Positions 59,352 through 64,000 of a stretch of 64,000 nucleotides of DNA are shown piece after piece (the first letter of the stretch is position 1; each line of letters opens with the position of its first letter). The notes beneath the pieces were generated by a model. That model worked only from the letters and a program-made list of their open reading frames with translations. It made no database searches and had not been told where the DNA came from. The stretch spans positions 79,355 to 143,354 of the forward strand of contig JAHCGZ010000004.1 in NCBI GenBank assembly GCA_022117465.1. The letters run 5' to 3'. The translations under genes were made by a program, and so were the position numbers. The stretch is from Candidatus Nitrosopumilus limneticus (GTDB lineage: Archaea; Thermoproteota; Nitrososphaeria; Nitrososphaerales; Nitrosopumilaceae).

Positions 59352-60407
59352 ATGAAAGTCACACATTCCATTCTTATGATCCTATTACTTTCAATAACGA
59401 TTGGAGTTTCAGCTATTGTAGCATTTCCAAATTTTTCTGAAGCTGAGTCTGAACTGAAGACATTTGTTACTCACTCAGGAAAAGTCATTAGAACAACTGG
59501 AGAAGTTATTGATCCACTTTACGCAGTATCTAGTGTAGAATTTGATCCTATGGTATATTTACGTGAATTCAATTATGGAAATGTTTCAAAATTATCTGAT
59601 GGAACAACTGTTAGAGAATACACAATTATTGCTGAGGATGATAAAGTAATGGAAGTTTCACCTGGAGTTTTTTATAATGTTTGGACTTACAATGGAACAG
59701 TACCTGGACCTACAATTAGAGCTACTGAAGGGGATTTACTTAAAATTAATTTTATCAATAATGGTTCAAAAGAACATACTATCCATTTTCATGGAATTCA
59801 TCCAGCTGAAATGGATGGAGTTTTTGAAGCGATAGGTCCTAGTGGCGGAAAATTTGTGTACGAGTTTACAGCTGGACCAGTTGGAGTTCATCCTTATCAT
59901 TGCCATGTTATGCCACTTGAAGAACACATAATTCATGGTCTTTATGGTGTTTTCATAGTTGATCCTAAAGAAGGACGTGAACCAGCTGATGAAATGGTGA
60001 TGGTCTTAAACGGATTCGATACTGACTTTGATACTGAAAATAATTTTTATGCTGCAAATACAATACCATTTTACTATCAACATCATCCAATTCAAATTAA
60101 TTCCAATGAATTAATTCGAGTTTATGTTGTCAATATGGTCGAATTTGATCCAATAAACAACTTTCATCTTCATGGTAATTTATACAACTATTATCCAACA
60201 GGTACTGATTTGGTACCTTCTTTTTACACTGACATGATTACTTTATCTCAAACTGAGCGTGGAATTATGGAATTTGAGTATACGTATCCTGGAAACTATC
60301 TTTTCCATGCACATAAAGTGGAATTTTCCGAAAAAGGTTGGGTTGGAATATTTCTTGTAAATGATAATTCTGAATCTAATGAAAGTGGTAAGGATTATGA
60401 TAGTTAG
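59352..60407 (+). CDS. Two-domain multicopper oxidase, exported
   Basis: Signal peptide; HTIHFHGIHP, HPYHCHVMPLEEH, FHLHGNLYNYY, YLFHAHKVEFSEKGW copper ligands. Confidence 0.9.
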   Translation: MKVTHSILMILLLSITIGVSAIVAFPNFSEAESELKTFVTHSGKVIRTTGEVIDPLYAVSSVEFDPMVYLREFNYGNVSKLSDGTTVREYTIIAEDDKVMEVSPGVFYNVWTYNGTVPGPTIRATEGDLLKINFINNGSKEHTIHFHGIHPAEMDGVFEAIGPSGGKFVYEFTAGPVGVHPYHCHVMPLEEHIIHGLYGVFIVDPKEGREPADEMVMVLNGFDTDFDTENNFYAANTIPFYYQHHPIQINSNELIRVYVVNMVEFDPINNFHLHGNLYNYYPTGTDLVPSFYTDMITLSQTERGIMEFEYTYPGNYLFHAHKVEFSEKGWVGIFLVNDNSESNESGKDYDS

Positions 60408-61572
60408 TAATACTTCAAAATTTAAAATCATAGCAAGTGGTGTTATCCCATTTATTTTTGTTGTAATAATGATGATGTATATTTTTGGTCCTGGTGGCGA
60501 TTTGTTAAATTTTGGAGTTGCTCTTCCTGAAGTGACAATTGAAAAAGTAGATTTCATTGATTCAGAAATTCAAGCTACTGTAAGAAACACTGGTTCAATA
60601 CCTGTTCAAGTTGTGATGGCTGATGTAAATGATAGAATTCAACCAGCTGCTGTAGAGCCAGATGGATTTTTAGAACGATATGAAACAACTTTGGTTAGAA
60701 TTCCGTTTGAATGGAATGAATCTGAACCATATAGAATTGGTATTACAATTGATGATGGAACTCGTTTTGAAAAAGAAATTGAATCTGCTACTTTTAAACT
60801 AGAATTTACACCAAATCTTGCAATATTTTTTGCAATTATTGGAACATATGTTGGTATTATTCCTGTAATGATTGGACTGCTATGGCTTCCATTCATTAAA
60901 AAAATTAGCAAACAGAAATATCATTTCTTTTTGGCATTAACTGCTGGATTATTGTTATTTTTAGCAATTGATTCCATTGAAGAATCTATTGAAGTTTCTA
61001 ATAACAATTTGGCTAATACTTTCAACGGAACATTACTTGTTGTTACTGTTACTGTGTTGTCTTTTCTAGCATTATACTATCTTGGAAATAAAATTGTTGC
61101 AAAAGCTGATTCACTAAATTTCTCAAAACCTGTTGCAATTGGATTAATGATTTCTATTGGAATTGGATTACATAATTTTGGTGAAGGTCTAGCTATTGGT
61201 GCAGCAGTTGGAATTGGCTCCATGGCATTTAGTACATTTTTGATTGTTGGATTTGCTTTACATAATACTACTGAAGGCATTGCCATCGCAGCACCTATGT
61301 CTAGAGGAAAATTAATGCTTGGAAAATTAGCTATTATGGGTATGATTGCAGGCACACCTGCCATCTTTGGTGCCTGGATTGGAGGCTTTGCATATTCTCC
61401 ATTTACTTCTGTAATTTTCTTGGCTATTGGAGCAGGTGCTATTTTTCAAGTAATTTTGGTATTGATGAAATGGATTCAAAAAGAAAATGATGGAAATCTA
61501 TCTAACTTATCTGTTGTATCTGGATTTGCATTAGGAATGTTAGTGATGTATATTACTAGCATTTTGGTTTAG
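60397..61572 (+). CDS. ZIP-family metal transporter with N-terminal extracytoplasmic domain
   Basis: GIGLHNFGEGLAIG and FALHNTTEGIAIAAP motifs; N-terminal beta-rich insert after the first TM; ATG 60397. Confidence 0.88.
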   Translation: MIVSNTSKFKIIASGVIPFIFVVIMMMYIFGPGGDLLNFGVALPEVTIEKVDFIDSEIQATVRNTGSIPVQVVMADVNDRIQPAAVEPDGFLERYETTLVRIPFEWNESEPYRIGITIDDGTRFEKEIESATFKLEFTPNLAIFFAIIGTYVGIIPVMIGLLWLPFIKKISKQKYHFFLALTAGLLLFLAIDSIEESIEVSNNNLANTFNGTLLVVTVTVLSFLALYYLGNKIVAKADSLNFSKPVAIGLMISIGIGLHNFGEGLAIGAAVGIGSMAFSTFLIVGFALHNTTEGIAIAAPMSRGKLMLGKLAIMGMIAGTPAIFGAWIGGFAYSPFTSVIFLAIGAGAIFQVILVLMKWIQKENDGNLSNLSVVSGFALGMLVMYITSILV

Positions 61573-62927
61573 TTCGGTTCAGGATGTATTGTAATTACTG
61601 AATTTTTAATTTCTAATCTAATCGCATGTTCTATTTCTGATGTGACATCATGTACTTTTTCAATTGATAGTTCTTTATCAAAAGAACAATCAATATCAAT
61701 TTTGAGAATATTTTCAAATTTTAATGATAAAATCCTACCAACTTTTTTTACATCTGGGTAGCTTTCAACAATTTTTTTAATTTTTTCTTCAGTAACTGTA
61801 TCTTCCACATTAAAATTCTTTGGAACTTTTAGAAATGGTTCTAAATGAATTGTAGCATGAGTAATTTCAGGTATTTCTTTTTGTATTTTATTTTCTATAA
61901 TTTCAGAAATTTTATGTGCCGAAATTAAATTGATTTCTCTGTCTACCATTACATGTAAATTACAATATAATTTGTCTTTGGTCTTATGTGTAATTACATT
62001 ATGCACTCCTTTGACCCCTTCTACATTTTTTGCAATTTCTAAAATTTTTGCATCTAGTGGAACATTTTTCCAATTTGGTTCAAAATGAATTGTAATTCCT
62101 GAATTAGGAATTTTATTTTTAATATTTTTTTCAACACTATTGCTAATTTCATGTGCCTTTTCAAAACTTGTATCTCCTCTTAATGATATTGTTACATCGG
62201 CAAAAATTGTATCTCCTGATCTTCTCATTAGAATTGAACCTGTTTCCATAACTCCATTTGTTGAATTTGAAATCTCTCTAACATTTTTGACAAGTTCTGG
62301 AGATATTACATCTATCAAATCTAGTGCAGTTTTGGATATCAATTTTATACTAAGAATTGCTAACAATCCTCCTAGAATTAATGCTGCAACAAAATCCCCA
62401 AAATAAATTCCATATGTGACAAGAATTATTCCTATGATTGCAACTAAGGTAGAACCGAGATCCATAAGTGCATGATAGAAATCTGCTTTGAGAGTTGTAC
62501 CTCCAATTGCTTTGATACTTTTTCTAAGTAAGATTATTCTAAAAAAATCAATTCCTATTGTGTATAGTCCTCCAATTATTGCAAATAATCCTGGCAAAAG
62601 ATTTGGTGGTGGACTTTGTAATCTATCAATTGATTCATAAATGAAAAAGCAAGCAATTAGAAAAATTACTATTCCTCCAATTAATCCTCCTAATGATTCA
62701 ATTTTTCCATATCCGTAGGTATGTTCGGCATCTGCTGGCTTCATTGCCCATCTTGCTGCTAAAAGTAAAACTAGTGTTACTACTGCATCTAATAGTGCAT
62801 GAATACTGTCTGTAATTAGAGCAAGACTATTAGAAATTAAACCAAAAATTAATTCTACTACAAAAGCCGAAAGAATAGCAAATAAGGAAATTTGCAAAAC
62901 TTTAGTTCTTTGAGTAAATATTTCCAT
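61569..62927 (-). CDS. Cation diffusion facilitator with three tandem C-terminal dimerisation domains
   Basis: ALITDSIHALLDAVV, DAEHTYGYGKIE, HALMDLGSTLVA; three repeats ending ITIHFEPN / ATIHLEPF / ITIHPEPN. Confidence 0.9.
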   Translation of the reverse strand: MEIFTQRTKVLQISLFAILSAFVVELIFGLISNSLALITDSIHALLDAVVTLVLLLAARWAMKPADAEHTYGYGKIESLGGLIGGIVIFLIACFFIYESIDRLQSPPPNLLPGLFAIIGGLYTIGIDFFRIILLRKSIKAIGGTTLKADFYHALMDLGSTLVAIIGIILVTYGIYFGDFVAALILGGLLAILSIKLISKTALDLIDVISPELVKNVREISNSTNGVMETGSILMRRSGDTIFADVTISLRGDTSFEKAHEISNSVEKNIKNKIPNSGITIHFEPNWKNVPLDAKILEIAKNVEGVKGVHNVITHKTKDKLYCNLHVMVDREINLISAHKISEIIENKIQKEIPEITHATIHLEPFLKVPKNFNVEDTVTEEKIKKIVESYPDVKKVGRILSLKFENILKIDIDCSFDKELSIEKVHDVTSEIEHAIRLEIKNSVITIHPEPN

Positions 62928-63107
62928 TATATTCTATTATTTTATGATGTATTACATGTTTTTCAAATAACTAATAATTTGATAGTAATTCTAATTAATT
63001 GATTTTTAAATGGACCTGAATACTGTACTAGAAAAGCAACAATTAGACCATAAATTAGTCAAATTTTATTTGATTTAAAATATAAATACCATAAGAAACG
63101 ACTGAAA

Positions 63108-64000
63108 ATGAAAATGAAAGTATCTGGATTGCTAGCGTTTGCATTATTATCTATTTCAATTATGTCCTATGGTATGGGTGCTGTTGCTTTTGCAACTAGT
63201 GACCCTAATCCTGCATTATCGATTTCTAGTAATGCTGAAATTTATACAAATGGTGCACCTGTAACTATTTCTGGAACTATTGGCAAGTATGATCCTTTAT
63301 CACTATCTGCCAGTGCAGTTACTTATCTTGTAAAATCTCCAGACAACAGTATTGTAAGTATCGGACAAGTAATGCCAAAATCTGATGGCTCTTTTACATT
63401 TTCATTTCTTGCTTCTGGACCACTTTGGAAAAATAGTGGTGATTACACTATTAATGTAAAATACGGTGCAGATAAATCTGATGTTTCAATAAATTATGCC
63501 GGTGGAGAACCAATAATTTCTACACCAACACCAACTGAACCAACCACTGAACCAACCACTGAACCAACCACTGAACCAACCACTGAACCAACCACTGAAC
63601 CAACCACTGAAGTAGTTGAAGAAATGGTAGACTGTGGACCTGGAACTGAATCAGTAAATGGTGTATGTCAAGTAGTACAAACTACTACTGAAGAGAATGG
63701 CGGCGGTTGTCTAATTGCTACAGCCACATATGGTAGTGAGTTAGCTCCACAAGTACAATTGCTTAGAGAAATTAGAGATAACCAATTACTAAACACAGAA
63801 TCAGGTTCTGCATTTATGGGAACCTTCAATGACATTTACTATTCCTTCTCACCAACAATTGCAGATATGGAACGTCAAAGTCCAATCTTTAAAGAAATTG
63901 TAAAAGCTGGTTTAACTCCAATGCTCTCAACACTATCAATTATGGAAAATGCAAATTCAGAGTCTGAAGTATTGGGTTTGGGACTATCAGTTATTGCATT
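63108..64000 (+). CDS. Secreted protein with PTTE repeat linker and CFI-box-like C-terminal domain (partial, runs off window)
   Basis: Signal peptide MKMKVSGLLAFALLSISIMSYGMGAVAFA; (EPTT)n linker; NGGGCLIATATYGSELAPQVQLLREIRDNQLLNTESGSAFMGTFND. Confidence 0.88.
   Translation, partial: MKMKVSGLLAFALLSISIMSYGMGAVAFATSDPNPALSISSNAEIYTNGAPVTISGTIGKYDPLSLSASAVTYLVKSPDNSIVSIGQVMPKSDGSFTFSFLASGPLWKNSGDYTINVKYGADKSDVSINYAGGEPIISTPTPTEPTTEPTTEPTTEPTTEPTTEPTTEVVEEMVDCGPGTESVNGVCQVVQTTTEENGGGCLIATATYGSELAPQVQLLREIRDNQLLNTESGSAFMGTFNDIYYSFSPTIADMERQSPIFKEIVKAGLTPMLSTLSIMENANSESEVLGLGLSVIA
63540..63611 (+). repeat. 12-bp tandem repeat CCAACCACTGAA, six perfect copies
   Basis: Direct reading; encodes the PTTE linker. 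Confidence 0.95.

Noticed and set aside
63540-63611. 12-bp tandem repeat considered as a CRISPR-like or regulatory array
   Set aside because: In-frame coding repeat for a PTTE linker; no spacers

Overview
AT-rich chromosomal window from an ammonia-oxidising archaeon of the Nitrosopumilus type (Nitrososphaerota/Thaumarchaeota). This assignment is inferred from gene content: archaeal Rps4/Rps13/Rps2, RfcL, RpoN, ABCE1, archaeal GltX, mevalonate kinase/IPK, the 3HP/4HB-type acyl-CoA carboxylase, and a multicopper oxidase/ZIP pair. Most of the window is dense housekeeping sequence: sdhCDB, argH, accDCB-like carboxylase, an 11-gene NDH-1 operon (nuoABCDHIJKMLN), a pentose-phosphate block, an isoprenoid block, ribosomal proteins, six tRNAs and a 5S rRNA. 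I saw no CRISPR array, transposase or prophage. The observations most worth a second look are: (i) a probable C/D-box guide sRNA between a CAU tRNA and pyrE; (ii) a glutamyl-tRNA reductase homologue whose catalytic Cys motif is TASR instead of TCNR; (iii) a transketolase N-half fused to ribulose-phosphate 3-epimerase; (iv) a CADD-like protein that keeps the sacrificial-Tyr context; (v) a two-domain GNAT gene broken by two single-base frameshifts; (vi) a shared CFI-box-like C-terminal domain on two exported proteins about 33 kb apart; (vii) a small protein with three TGRGTG motifs; (viii) small Cys-rich/DUF1059-like proteins missing from the ORF track; (ix) candidate operator repeats next to the TATA boxes of the acc operon and the MCO-ZIP operon. 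All family assignments come from reading the sequence; no database search was run.
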